Of a stretch of DNA of 64,000 nt, positions 39,472-49,824 are shown piece after piece. The notes beneath the pieces were generated by a model. The model had not been told where the DNA came from. It did not search any database and saw only the letters and a list, made by a program, of their open reading frames with translations. The position numbers and the translations under genes were made by a program. Source of the DNA: Streptomyces sp. NBC_01298 (GTDB lineage Bacteria > Actinomycetota > Actinomycetes > Streptomycetales > Streptomycetaceae); NCBI RefSeq assembly GCF_035978755.1, contig NZ_CP108414.1, positions 5,146,001 through 5,210,000 of the forward strand, in the 5' to 3' direction. How positions within the stretch are numbered: the first letter of the stretch is position 1; every line of letters starts with the position of its first letter.

Positions 39472-40500
39472 ATGTCCGCACCTTCCTGCCCCCCGAGCAC
39501 CACCCCGAGCACCGAGCCCTCCCGAGCGACGGCCACCGCCCCGGCCCCGGCCCCCGTCCCCGCGGACGGCTCCTTCCGGGCCCGCTTCGGCCCGGTCGCC
39601 CTGGTGGTCACGGCGGGCGTCTCGGTGCAGTTCGGTGCCGCCCTCGCGGTGATGCTCATGCCGCGGGCGGGCGCGGCCGGCGTGGTCACGCTGCGCCTCG
39701 CCGCGGCCGCGCTGGTGCTGCTGCTCGTGTGCCGGCCCAAGGTGCGCGGGTACTCCCGCTCGGACTGGTCGACCGTGGTGTGGTTCGGCGTGACCATGGC
39801 CGGCATGAACGGGTTCATCTACCAGGCCATCGACCGGATCCCCCTCGGCCCGGCCGTCACCCTGGAGGTGCTGGGCCCACTGGTGCTCTCCGTCGTGGTC
39901 TCCCGCCGGCTGCTGAACCTGCTGTGGGCAGGGCTGGCACTGGCCGGAGTCGTCCTGCTGTCCACCCACGGCGGAGGCGGCCTCGGCGGGCTCGACCCGC
40001 TGGGCGTGGCCTTCGCCCTCGCGGCGGGCGGCATGTGGGCGGCGTACATCGTGTTCAGCGCGCGGACCGGCCGCCGCTTCCCCCAGGCCGACGGGCTGGC
40101 GCTGGCGATGGCCGTGGCGGCCGTACTGTCCCTGCCGCTCGGCGTGATCGAGGCCGGCTCGGCCCTGCTGCGCCCGAGCACCCTGCTGCTGGGCCTCGGC
40201 GTGGCGGTGCTGTCCTCGGTGCTGCCCTACACGCTGGAGTTGCTCGCCCTGCGCAGGCTCCCGGCTCCGACCTTCGCGATCCTGATGAGCCTGGAGCCCG
40301 CGATCGCCGCGACGGCCGGGTTCCTGATCCTGAACCAGGCGCTGTCGGCGCTCGACGCGGCGGCGATCGCGCTGGTCATCGTGGCGAGCATGGGCGCGGT
40401 CCGCTCGCAGACCCGCCCGCGGAAGCCCCAGCGGGATCCGCGGCGGGATCCGAGGCTGGATCCGCAGCGGGAACCGCGGCCGGGGCCTCAGCCGAACTGA
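39472..40500 (+). CDS. EamA-family exporter (RhtA-like)
   Basis: 342 residues with ten helices at about 40-305 after a Pro/Thr/Ala-rich start. The EamA repeats contain GVVTLRLAAAALVLLL, AGGMWAAYIVFSARTG and LRRLPAPTFAILMSLEPAIAA. RhtA-like proteins export threonine/homoserine or other metabolites. The C-terminal tail is charged (DP/R-rich) and encoded by a 12-bp repeat. Its stop overlaps the end of the converging gene by 13 bases. Confidence 0.85.
   Translation: MSAPSCPPSTTPSTEPSRATATAPAPAPVPADGSFRARFGPVALVVTAGVSVQFGAALAVMLMPRAGAAGVVTLRLAAAALVLLLVCRPKVRGYSRSDWSTVVWFGVTMAGMNGFIYQAIDRIPLGPAVTLEVLGPLVLSVVVSRRLLNLLWAGLALAGVVLLSTHGGGGLGGLDPLGVAFALAAGGMWAAYIVFSARTGRRFPQADGLALAMAVAAVLSLPLGVIEAGSALLRPSTLLLGLGVAVLSSVLPYTLELLALRRLPAPTFAILMSLEPAIAATAGFLILNQALSALDAAAIALVIVASMGAVRSQTRPRKPQRDPRRDPRLDPQREPRPGPQPN
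40432..40479. repeat. 12-bp repeat in the EamA tail
   Basis: Four imperfect 12-base units of CGGGATCCGCGG type encode the RDPRRDPRLDPQREP tail. A second 12-bp repeat, of different wording, lies at 41285-41332. Confidence 0.75.
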
Positions 40501-41267
40501 TCGTAGAAGGCGGTCTTGAGCCGCAGGGCCCGCTCCTCGGTCTCCCTGAAGCCGGCCGCTCCGGACGCCCCGTCCACCCCCTCCGCCCGGCCGAGGAGCT
40601 CGGTCACCCGCGCCGCCAGCCGGTCGGAGTGGGTGTCGGACAGCAGGGACACCGTCGCGAGCGAATGCGTCTTCGCGTCGTGGACCAGGTGCGGGTGGTA
40701 GAACCGCGAACGGTTGCGGCCGCCGCCCCCGCCCGTGAACAGCGGCCCCATCCGTTCCCACAGCCGCGCGTACTCGACGGAGACCAGCACCTCGCCCCAG
40801 AAGCGCAGGAAGGTCAGCAGCCGCAGGTCGGAATCGGCGTGGCCGCCCGCGTCCGCGATCAGTTCGAGGGTGTCGGTGATGGCCCGCCGCGTCGCCGCCG
40901 TCGGCCTCGACGCCACCAGGGCCTCCCTGGACACTCCGAGCAGGCGCAGGTCCTCGGTCATGTCCTCGCGGTGCGAAGGCGCGTGGCCCGTGGCGCCCGG
41001 GTACTCCTCGCGCAGGATGATCCGGGCGATCCGCAGCCCCTCCTCGTCGCGCAGGAGGTCGATGGCCAGGTCGTAGGACGGGGTGAACGCGAGCGATACG
41101 AAGCGCCGCTGGAGGAGGAGCGCGGTGAAGTCCTCCTCGGGCAGCCGGGTGATGCCCGCCAGGACCGGATGCTCCTCGAAGCGCGCGATCAGCCCGTTCT
41201 CGAACCCGTCCAGCTCGTGCAGCCCGTCCTTCGCGCCCTTCGCGTCGGGAGCGCCCAAGTCGTGCAT
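40488..41267 (-). CDS. Possible heme-oxygenase-like fold protein, 259 residues
   Basis: ATG 41267 follows an AAAGG ribosome site. It is all-helical by pattern. Motifs such as FEEHPVLAGI, ILREEYPGATGHAPSHRED, TFLRFWGEVLVSVEYARLW and HLVHDAKTHS recall the heme-oxygenase-like dimetal oxidase superfamily (Glu/His pairs, then Asp-x3-His). The metal ligands are suggested by position only. It lies downstream of a membrane PLD-like gene in the same direction, with a 12-bp tandem repeat in the gap. Other options are a TenA-like or iron-containing redox protein. Confidence 0.5.
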   Translation of the reverse strand: MHDLGAPDAKGAKDGLHELDGFENGLIARFEEHPVLAGITRLPEEDFTALLLQRRFVSLAFTPSYDLAIDLLRDEEGLRIARIILREEYPGATGHAPSHREDMTEDLRLLGVSREALVASRPTAATRRAITDTLELIADAGGHADSDLRLLTFLRFWGEVLVSVEYARLWERMGPLFTGGGGGRNRSRFYHPHLVHDAKTHSLATVSLLSDTHSDRLAARVTELLGRAEGVDGASGAAGFRETEERALRLKTAFYDQFG

Positions 41268-41284
41268 GGCCGTACCTTTCCGTG

Positions 41285-41332
41285 GATCTGGGTGTGGCTC
41301 TGCGTGGGGATCTGCGTGGGGATCTGGAGGGG
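41285..41332. repeat. 12-bp tandem repeat upstream of the possible oxygenase gene
   Basis: Four units of the form GATCTGCGTGGG, at 41285, 41297, 41309 and 41321, in the 5' leader of the leftward gene that starts at 41267. Confidence 0.8.
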
Positions 41333-41355
41333 GATCGGGCCGGATCGCCGCCGGA

Positions 41356-42264
41356 TCACCAGACGATGTTCCTGAGCGACTCCCGCCAGTCGGGGAGCGC
41401 CACGTCGCGGCCGATCTCCCACAGCGTGTCCAGCTCCCGCTGGACCTGCCGGCCCATCGTGGTGTCACCGCCGTCGATCTCGGTCTGGGCGGAGTCGACG
41501 GCCAGTTGGCCGTGCAGGAATGAACTGACCAGAAAGTGCTCGTCGGCCTTGTGCACGGCGATGGACGGCAGGGAGTTGTACACCCGCACCCTGAGCAGGG
41601 CCCGGCCCGCCGGGCCGACCGCCCTGTGCAGCTCCGCGAGGCCGGCCAGGCACATTTCCACCCGGGCCTTCACGTCCAGCGCGAGGGCGGGATCCCGTAC
41701 GGCGCGCAGCGCCTCGTCGCGCAGTCCCGCCACGGGGGAGGAGGGATACAGGAGCATGACCCGCACCGGGATGCCGTGGTCCACCAGCGCCTTCTCCAGC
41801 GAGGGCTGGAGGTGGGCCAGGTTGGGGACGAAGGTCTGCAGGATGACCACCTCCTGGGTGGCGTCCTCCACGAACGCGCAGAACCGCGCGTCGGGGAAAT
41901 CCGGGTGCACCTGGATCACGCCGAGGTAGTTCTCCTGCCTGAGCTGCTCCGCGACGGTCTCGATGTCCAGCTTGGAGAGGTTCGCCCGGAGGCTGCCGTC
42001 GAGCCGGGCGACCTCCGTCCGCAGGGTGTCGCCGAGCTGGGTGACCTTGTCCTCGACCACGTCGAGCTTGCGCAGGCGGTCGATCTCCAGGAGCAGGAAC
42101 ACGGTGACCGTGCTCAGGATGAGCAGGGTCACCTTGGGGAGCGCGCCGCCCGGAGCGAGCGCGTCGAGCCACCCGAAGAGGTCCGCGATCAGGACCACGA
42201 CGCCCGATATGGACATCAGGGCCAGCGCGATCCGTTCCACCCGATAGCGAACGTCGACGCTCAT
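41356..42264 (-). CDS. Membrane protein with PLD-like domain
   Basis: 302 residues. Two hydrophobic helices (about 12-32 and 43-60), then a coiled coil at ~60-100 (DRLRKLDVVEDKVTQLGDTL). The C-terminal ~190 residues resemble a PLD-type domain: FCAFVEDATQEVVILQTF, VRVMLLYPSSP and HKADEHFLVSSFLHG, where H-x-K is replaced by His-Lys-Ala-Asp order, so catalysis is uncertain. Its topology suggests a membrane-anchored cytoplasmic or wall-facing domain. The partner gene lies 88 bases downstream. Confidence 0.65.
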   Translation of the reverse strand: MSVDVRYRVERIALALMSISGVVVLIADLFGWLDALAPGGALPKVTLLILSTVTVFLLLEIDRLRKLDVVEDKVTQLGDTLRTEVARLDGSLRANLSKLDIETVAEQLRQENYLGVIQVHPDFPDARFCAFVEDATQEVVILQTFVPNLAHLQPSLEKALVDHGIPVRVMLLYPSSPVAGLRDEALRAVRDPALALDVKARVEMCLAGLAELHRAVGPAGRALLRVRVYNSLPSIAVHKADEHFLVSSFLHGQLAVDSAQTEIDGGDTTMGRQVQRELDTLWEIGRDVALPDWRESLRNIVW

Positions 42265-42443
42265 GCCGCTCCAGCTCCCGTGCCCCGTACCGCGTGCCCG
42301 TCGTGGTCGGCGACGACGGTATACCGACTCCTGTTGTTCCAGGGTGGGTTGGGGAGCGGCTGGGGGTGGTCGGGGGTGAGTTCAGGCCACGCCGGTTCTG
42401 GTCCGGTCTCGGCCCGGTGCCGGAGCGATTCCGGCCCCGGTGC

Positions 42444-42650
42444 TCAGCTCCAGATGATGTCGCCGGCCGGCCCGACCGGCAGGGGCGCCACGTCCGCGTG
42501 CTGGACGTTCGCCTCGACCTGCGCCGTTTCGGGCGTCCCGGTCTGCTGGTCCCCGTCCGGGAAGTCCTGCCCCCAGCCGCTGAACATGGCCACGCCCAGC
42601 GCGAGGGCGCTCAGGGCCGCGGTCGCGCAGTACATCCGACGAGTCGTCAT
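42444..42650 (-). CDS. Small secreted peptide, 68 residues
   Basis: ATG 42650. A signal-like helix (MYCATAALSALALGVAMFSG) is followed by an acidic, Gln-rich tail ending PLPVGPAGDIIWS. There is no Cys pattern or sorting signal. The role is unknown. The gap 42265-42443 upstream of the PLD-like gene holds a TATACC motif but no gene. Confidence 0.6.
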   Translation of the reverse strand: MTTRRMYCATAALSALALGVAMFSGWGQDFPDGDQQTGTPETAQVEANVQHADVAPLPVGPAGDIIWS

Positions 42651-42711
42651 GCGGGGAGCATCCCAGCCGCCCGCGCCGGAGGGAAGGCCTCGACCGTTCC
42701 TGTGCGAACCG

Positions 42712-43821
42712 TCACCCGCCGTCACTCGTCCCGTGCTCCCGCCCCGCCCCCGCCCCCGCCCCCGCAGCCCCACCCCGGCCCGCCCCCGCAGCCCCGTAGC
42801 GGGCCGCCGTCGCGGCCGCGGCCGCTCCGACGCGCCGGCGCAGGGCCGCCGGGGCGAGTACTTCCGCCTCCGCGCCGAGCCCCAGGAACTGTGCCTCCGC
42901 GTGGTCATGCGACTCGATCGGCAGGACCGCCCGGGTCCACCCGGGCAGTCCGGGGTCCGGGGTCCCGGTGGCGGCCAGGGCCCTGGCCTGGGCGCCGGTC
43001 AGCCGGGCGGCGGCGCGCGCGGAGACCCGTACCTCCGCCTCCTCCGGGTACAGCCGCTCGTGGAACTCGGCCTGCGTGCGCCGCCAGTGGGCGGCCAGCT
43101 CGAAACCGTCGGGGAGCGCGCACTCCTCGCCGGTCTCGCGGACGGCCAGGATCTGGTCCACCCGGTAGGTGTACGCGGGACCGGCGGGGGCCGTCGTGTC
43201 CGGCTCGGCCGTCGTGCCCGGCTCGGCCGCCGTACCCGGCTCCGCCGCCGTGCCCGCGACCAGGTACCAGCGCCCGGCCTTCAGGACCAGCCCGTACGGG
43301 GCCAGCCGCCGGTCCACCTCGTGGGGCGCCTTCCAGCGCCGGTACCGCACCTCGACGACCCGCCCCCGCCACACCGCGTCGGCGACCCGCGCCAGGTGCG
43401 GGGTCTCCTCGTGCTCCGCGTACCAGCCGGGCGCGTCCAGGTGGAAGCGCAGCCGCATCCGGTCGGCCTGCGCACGCAGCTCCGCGGGCAGGGCGGCGCG
43501 CAGCTTCAGCTGGGCGGTGGACAGGGCCCGGCCCAGGCCCAGTTCGGCGGCCGGGCCGGGCATCGAGGTGAGGAAGAGGGCCTCCGCCTCGCCCGGGGCC
43601 AGCCCGGTGAGGCGGGTGCGGTAGCCGTCGAGGAGCTGGTAGCCGCCGCTGTGTCCGGCGTCGCCGTACAGCGGGACGCCGGAGGCCGCCAGCGCCTCCG
43701 CGTCGCGGTAGACCGTACGGACCGACACCTCCAGCTCCCCGGCGAGCTCGGCGGCGGTCATCCGGCCCCGGGTCTGGAGCAGGAGCAGGATCGAGAGCAG
43801 TCGGCTGGACTTCACTTGCAC
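42712..43821 (-). CDS. WYL-domain HTH regulator (YafY/DeoR-like)
   Basis: 369 residues from GTG 43821; no ribosome site is seen, so it could be leaderless. Residues 1-60 are the winged helix (RLLSILLLLQTRGRMTAAELAGELEVSVRTVYRDAEAL). The WYL domain follows at ~140-230 (VEVRYRRWKAPHEVDRRLAPYGLVLKAGRWYLVA), then a WCX-like end. The linker TAAEPGTAAEPGTTAEPDTT comes from an 18-bp repeat, and the last 45 residues are Ala/Gly-rich. It is divergent from a DUF1579-type gene, with a perfect 12-5-12 palindrome between. Confidence 0.88.
   Translation of the reverse strand: MQVKSSRLLSILLLLQTRGRMTAAELAGELEVSVRTVYRDAEALAASGVPLYGDAGHSGGYQLLDGYRTRLTGLAPGEAEALFLTSMPGPAAELGLGRALSTAQLKLRAALPAELRAQADRMRLRFHLDAPGWYAEHEETPHLARVADAVWRGRVVEVRYRRWKAPHEVDRRLAPYGLVLKAGRWYLVAGTAAEPGTAAEPGTTAEPDTTAPAGPAYTYRVDQILAVRETGEECALPDGFELAAHWRRTQAEFHERLYPEEAEVRVSARAAARLTGAQARALAATGTPDPGLPGWTRAVLPIESHDHAEAQFLGLGAEAEVLAPAALRRRVGAAAAATAARYGAAGAGRGGAAGAGAGAGREHGTSDGG
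43190..43261. repeat. 18-bp repeat in the WYL regulator
   Basis: Four 18-base units at 43190, 43208, 43226 and 43244 encode the AEPGT-type repeats inside the effector-domain region. Confidence 0.8.
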
Positions 43822-43837
43822 TGCGCTGACTTCGCTG

Positions 43838-43866
43838 ACTTCACTGACACAGGATGTCAGTGAAGT
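43838..43866. promoter_or_regulatory. Palindromic operator between WYL regulator and DUF1579-like gene
   Basis: ACTTCACTGACA - 5 bases - TGTCAGTGAAGT, a perfect 12-bp inverted repeat. The left side continues into related half-sites (TTCGCTGAC and TGCGCTGAC), giving three 9-base steps towards the regulator. A CTACGGT -10-like element for the rightward gene lies just after it. Confidence 0.75.
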
Positions 43867-43916
43867 GCTCCTACGGTTCCCCCATCAGCACGGAGAACAG
43901 TTTGGGGAGACCGCAC

Positions 43917-44399
43917 GTGAACGACTTCGACTTCTTCGCCGGCACCTGGGACGTCACCAACCGTTGGCTCGCGGACTTCCTGGACGCGGACAGCGGCTGG
44001 GAGGAGTTCCCGGCGGTGTCCCGGGCCACGCGGCACTTCGACGGCGCCGCGAGCTTCGACGAGATCGAGTTCCCGACGAAGGGGTTCGCGGGAATGACCC
44101 TGCGCCTCTACGACCCCGAGCGCGAGCAGTGGACCCTCAACTGGGCCAGCCGGCGCACCGGGACGCTCTTCCCTCCCGTCACGGGACGGTTCGACGCGAC
44201 GACGGGGACGGGCGTCTTCGAGGGCGAGGACACCTACGAGGGCAAGGCGGTCCGGGTGCGCTTCGTGTGGTCGCGGACGGGCGCGGGGACGGACTCCCCG
44301 CGCTGGGAGCAGTTCTTCTCGGCCGACGGGGGCGCGGGTTGGGTCCACAACTGGACGATGGACTTCAGCCGGCGGGCGGTCGAGGGCGCTGCCGGCTGA
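43917..44399 (+). CDS. DUF1579-type protein
   Basis: 160 residues from GTG 43917, with GGGGAG 8 bases before. The start FDFFAGTWDVTNRWLADFL and the later TFDRFDATTGTGVFEGEDTYEGKAVRVRFVW-type strands suggest a lipocalin-like beta barrel, as in DUF1579 and related families. Soluble, no signal. It is divergent from a WYL regulator that probably controls it. Confidence 0.65.
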   Translation: MNDFDFFAGTWDVTNRWLADFLDADSGWEEFPAVSRATRHFDGAASFDEIEFPTKGFAGMTLRLYDPEREQWTLNWASRRTGTLFPPVTGRFDATTGTGVFEGEDTYEGKAVRVRFVWSRTGAGTDSPRWEQFFSADGGAGWVHNWTMDFSRRAVEGAAG

Positions 44400-44411
44400 C
44401 GGGGGCGGCCG

Positions 44412-45122
44412 TCAGAGCAGCCCGAGCGGCCCGAGCGCTGAGCCGAGCCCGCTCGGCCGCTGCTCCACCGGCAGGTGTGCGACCAGCCGGACCGGGCACC
44501 CCAGCGCCGCGGCCCCGGCGTCCGCGACGGCGTCGTCACCGACCATGAGCACGTCCGCGGGCGCCGCCCCGAGGGCCTCGCAGGCGACCCGGAACAGGCG
44601 GGGATCGGGCTTCTGGACTCCGTGCTCGAAGGACAGCACGTACGCGTCGACGAACCGGTCGACCCCGTGGGCGCGGAAGACGGGGCGCAGGTCCCAGCCG
44701 ATGTTGCTGACGACGGCTACGGGGACGCCCCGCTCGTGCAGGGCGGCGAGCGTGGCGGCGGTATCGGGGTAGGGGCGCCAGGCCGCGGGGGTCCAGTGCC
44801 GGCCGTAGAGGGCGTCGGCCAGCTCCGGGGAGGGCAGCGGCACCTCCCGGGTGAGGGCGGTGTAGGCGGCCCGGTGCTGCTCGGGGCTCAGGTCCCGCTC
44901 CCGCCACAGCGGCTCGAGCCGGGCCGGCAGCCGCTGTGGCGAGGCTCCGCCGGGCAGGGCGCCCGCCGCTTCGAGCAGGGCCGCCAGGGCGGTGAGTTCG
45001 GCCTCGGGCAGGTCGATGCCGGTGTCCGTCACGACCGCGCGCAGCCAGTCCTCGGTGGGCTCGACGCGGAAGAGGGTGCCGGAGAAGTCGAACATCACGC
45101 CTTTGAGGGAGCCCGCGAGCAC
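44412..45122 (-). CDS. HAD-family hydrolase
   Basis: 236 residues from GTG 45122, with AGGGA and GAAGG upstream; an ATG at 45227 would add 35 Met/Gly/Asp-rich residues. The HAD motifs are MFDFSGTLF (nucleophile Asp), VVSNIGW (motif II), KPDPRLF (Lys) and VGDDAVAD (motif IV). It should be a phosphatase or phosphoglycolate/haloacid-type hydrolase with a cap between motifs I and II. The substrate is unknown. Confidence 0.8.
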   Translation of the reverse strand: MLAGSLKGVMFDFSGTLFRVEPTEDWLRAVVTDTGIDLPEAELTALAALLEAAGALPGGASPQRLPARLEPLWRERDLSPEQHRAAYTALTREVPLPSPELADALYGRHWTPAAWRPYPDTAATLAALHERGVPVAVVSNIGWDLRPVFRAHGVDRFVDAYVLSFEHGVQKPDPRLFRVACEALGAAPADVLMVGDDAVADAGAAALGCPVRLVAHLPVEQRPSGLGSALGPLGLL

Positions 45123-45170
45123 GCCTTCGTCCCTGTGCGTGTCCCGGTCCGTGTCGCCGTCCCCGTCTTC

Positions 45171-45255
45171 CATGCCCATGCCCCCGTCCATGCCCGTGTC
45201 CCCGCCCATGCCCATGTCCCCGCCCATGTCCCTCTTCCCCGTCCATGTCCTTGTG
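45171..45255. repeat. Met/Gly-encoding low-complexity repeat upstream of HAD
   Basis: Imperfect repeats of CATGCCCATGTCCCCGCC. If translated from an in-frame ATG (45227) they give GGDMGMGGDTGMDGGMG-like protein; if not, they form the leader. Contributes to uncertainty about the HAD start. Confidence 0.7.
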
Positions 45256-45344
45256 CCCGGCCTTGACGGGGATCCTCGCCGCGGTCGTACGTCCCGCGCA
45301 AGCGGATCCGGCGCTCGCGGCGGGCGGCGGCGGCGTCGTGCTCG

Positions 45345-46496
45345 TCAGCCGCGCGTCCAGCGGAAGTCGACCTCGGGGTAGCGCGGGGAGGGGCTGTTCA
45401 GCAGGGGGGAGGGCCGGTCCTTCAGGAACCGGTCGAGGGTCAGGCGGGTGTAGGTCCGGATCAGTTCGGTCGAGCGGGCCGGGTCCAGGGTTCCGAGCAG
45501 TTCGGCGTACAGGTCGGGCGGCCAGGTCTCCGCCAGGCCGCCGGGACCGGCGAAGTGCGGTAGGTCGGTGTAGGTGAGGTGCCCGGTGTCGCGCACCCGC
45601 AACTGGCGGCCCCATCCGCGCTGGTGCTCGCGCCAGCGCCGCCAGGTGTCGTGGTCCTCCAGTGCGGTGAGCAGCAGGTACGGGCGGTCCAGTCCGAGGT
45701 CGGCCACCGGCGAGCCGAACAGGGCGCCGTCGAGGCCGACCCCGACGGCGAAGCGGTCGTCCACGCGCAGGAGTTCGGCGGCGGCGGCTCCGCCCATGGA
45801 ATGCCCTACGACGCCGATCCGGTGCGGGTCCGCGCGGAGCGACCTCCGCCGACGGGTCAGGGTCGTGGCCACGAACCGCAAGTCACCGACGCGGGTGGTG
45901 ATTTCGAGGCGTTCCTGGCGGTCCCAGTCGTCCGACTCCTCGGGCAGCACGCTGAGGACGGCCCGGCCGTCGGGGAACTCCACGACCGCGGCGTCGTAGG
46001 TGTGGTCGATGCCCGCGACCAGGTACCCGGACGAGGCGAGTTCCTCGGCCAGAGCCGTGCAGTTGCTGCGGCCGCCCTTGCGCCCGTGCCCGAGCAGCAC
46101 CAGCGGCAGCGGCCCCGGCACGGGCGGGGCGCCGGTCCGGGCGTGCGGGCGTACAGCCCCCAGGGTGCCGGGCTCGAGGGGCAGGCCCGTCTCCAGGGCG
46201 GCGGCGACCCGGCTCGTGGCGTACGGGGTCCGGGGGAAGCCGGCGGTGGTGAGGGCGGGGTACCAGAGCTGGACCATGAGTTCGCGCGGCCGGCGGTCCG
46301 GGGCGAGGGGGTCGGCGCGGTCGTGGTCGACCAGGTGCAGTTCGACGGTGCCCACCGGCCGCCGGGAGGTGGGGGCGGGGAGCTCGATGACCGGCCCTCC
46401 GTACCCGCGCCCGGCGGCGAGCGCGGGTACGGAGGGCAGGGCGGCCGCGCCCGCGCTCAGACCGGCGAGAACGAGCAGGGACCGGCGCGTGACCAT
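45345..46496 (-). CDS. Tat-exported alpha/beta hydrolase
   Basis: 383 residues. The N-terminal TRRSLLVLAGLSAGAAALPS has a twin-arginine signal. The nucleophile elbow is GHSMGGAAAA. LVLLGHGRKGG gives the oxyanion loop and GHLTYTDLPHF a plausible His. It resembles platelet-activating-factor acetylhydrolase/lipase proteins secreted by Streptomyces. It has its own upstream region containing a chitin-operator-like 12-mer and is divergent from the acyl-CoA operon. Confidence 0.82.
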   Translation of the reverse strand: MVTRRSLLVLAGLSAGAAALPSVPALAAGRGYGGPVIELPAPTSRRPVGTVELHLVDHDRADPLAPDRRPRELMVQLWYPALTTAGFPRTPYATSRVAAALETGLPLEPGTLGAVRPHARTGAPPVPGPLPLVLLGHGRKGGRSNCTALAEELASSGYLVAGIDHTYDAAVVEFPDGRAVLSVLPEESDDWDRQERLEITTRVGDLRFVATTLTRRRRSLRADPHRIGVVGHSMGGAAAAELLRVDDRFAVGVGLDGALFGSPVADLGLDRPYLLLTALEDHDTWRRWREHQRGWGRQLRVRDTGHLTYTDLPHFAGPGGLAETWPPDLYAELLGTLDPARSTELIRTYTRLTLDRFLKDRPSPLLNSPSPRYPEVDFRWTRG

Positions 46497-46544
46497 CTAC
46501 CACCCCGAGGCGACAGTGTGCGGAAGGACCGCGCTCACCCTAGA

Positions 46545-46556
46545 AGGTCTGGACCA
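46545..46556 (-). promoter_or_regulatory. DasR/chitin-operator-like 12-mer, hydrolase promoter
   Basis: On the minus strand this reads TGGTCCAGACCT, equal to the 12-bp direct-repeat operator described in Streptomyces chitinase promoters and close to the DasR dre core (TGGTCTAGACCA). It lies 49 bases upstream of the secreted hydrolase start. Confidence 0.5.
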
Positions 46557-46650
46557 ATCTTCCTAGAGGGCGAACCTCGCTGCGCCCGTCCGCGCCGCGC
46601 ACCACGTGCCGCCCAAGTCCCGTGCCGCCCGCCCGCGTTCCTTCGTCAAA

Positions 46651-46680
46651 AATAAATGCAAGCACGCTTGATTGTTTTCC
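46651..46680. promoter_or_regulatory. Palindrome in front of the acyl-CoA operon
   Basis: CAAGC-AC-GCTTG (46659-46670) in an A/T-rich stretch with AAT and ATT flanks. Strikingly A/T-rich for this genome. It lies about 57 bases upstream of the GTG at 46727, where a TetR operator would be expected. The TetR gene is the last gene of the operon. Confidence 0.6.
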
Positions 46681-46726
46681 TGGCGGCTGCCACGCTTCCC
46701 CTCACGCCGAGAAGGGGAGCGCACCC

Positions 46727-47574
46727 GTGCCCGATCCGTCCGCTGTCGAGAACGTCCCCACCGTCTCCACGGTCTCCACCGTGTTCGCCGTCTTCGCCGT
46801 CTTCGCGGACCTCCGCGAGGAGGGCCGGGACCTCGACTCCCTGGTCGGGGAACTGCCGGCCCCCGACTGGGCGAAGCCCACGCCGGCACCCGGCTGGAGC
46901 CTCGCCCACCAGATCGCCCACCTGCACTGGACCGACCGGGCCGCGCTGCTCGCGCTCACCGACCCCGCCGCTTTCGCGGGGCTGGTCGAGGAGGCCCTGA
47001 AGGCACCCGACTCCTTCGTCGACGCGGGCGCCGAGGAGGGCGCCGCGCTGGCCCCCGCCGAGCTGCTCGCCCGCTGGCGGGAGGGCCGCGCGGCCCTCGA
47101 CGGTGCCCTCGCCGCGGCCTCGCCCGACGCCAAGTTCCCCTGGTACGGGCCGCCGATGAAAGCCGCGTCGATGGGGAGCGCCCGCCTGATGGAGACCTGG
47201 GCGCACGGCCAGGACGTGGCGGACGCGCTCGGGGTGCGCCGCACACCGACGGCCCGGCTGCGGCACGTGGCACGGATCGGCGTACGGGCGCGGGACTACG
47301 CCTACGCGGTCCGGGGCCTGCCGGCACCGGCGGGGGAGTTCCGGGTGGAGCTGACGGCTCCGGGAGCCCCGGGCGAGGTGTGGACGTACGGTCCCGAGGA
47401 CGCCCCGCAGCGGGTCACCGGCCCGGCGCTCGACTTCTGCCTGCTGGTCACGCAGCGCGCCCACCGCGCCGACCTGGCGCTGACGGCGTCCGGCCCCGAC
47501 GCCGACGGCTGGCTCGACATCGCCCAGGCCTTCGCGGGCCCGGCGGGCCCGGGACGCACGCCGGGGGCCTCCCG

Positions 47575-47578
<4 letters not shown>
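46727..47578 (+). CDS. TIGR03084 metal-binding protein (DinB/MDMPI-like)
   Basis: 283 residues from GTG 46727, with AAGGGGAG 7-14 bases upstream. The DinB-like four-helix bundle has His residues at ~61-67 (HQIAHLHWTD) and METWAHGQD (Glu and His). The TIGR03084 family is related to mycothiol-dependent maleylpyruvate isomerase. It is the first gene of the catabolic operon. Its TGA overlaps the next ATG (ATGA). Exact role in the pathway is unknown. Confidence 0.85.
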
Positions 47579-49820
<2,242 letters not shown>

Positions 49821-49824
<4 letters not shown>

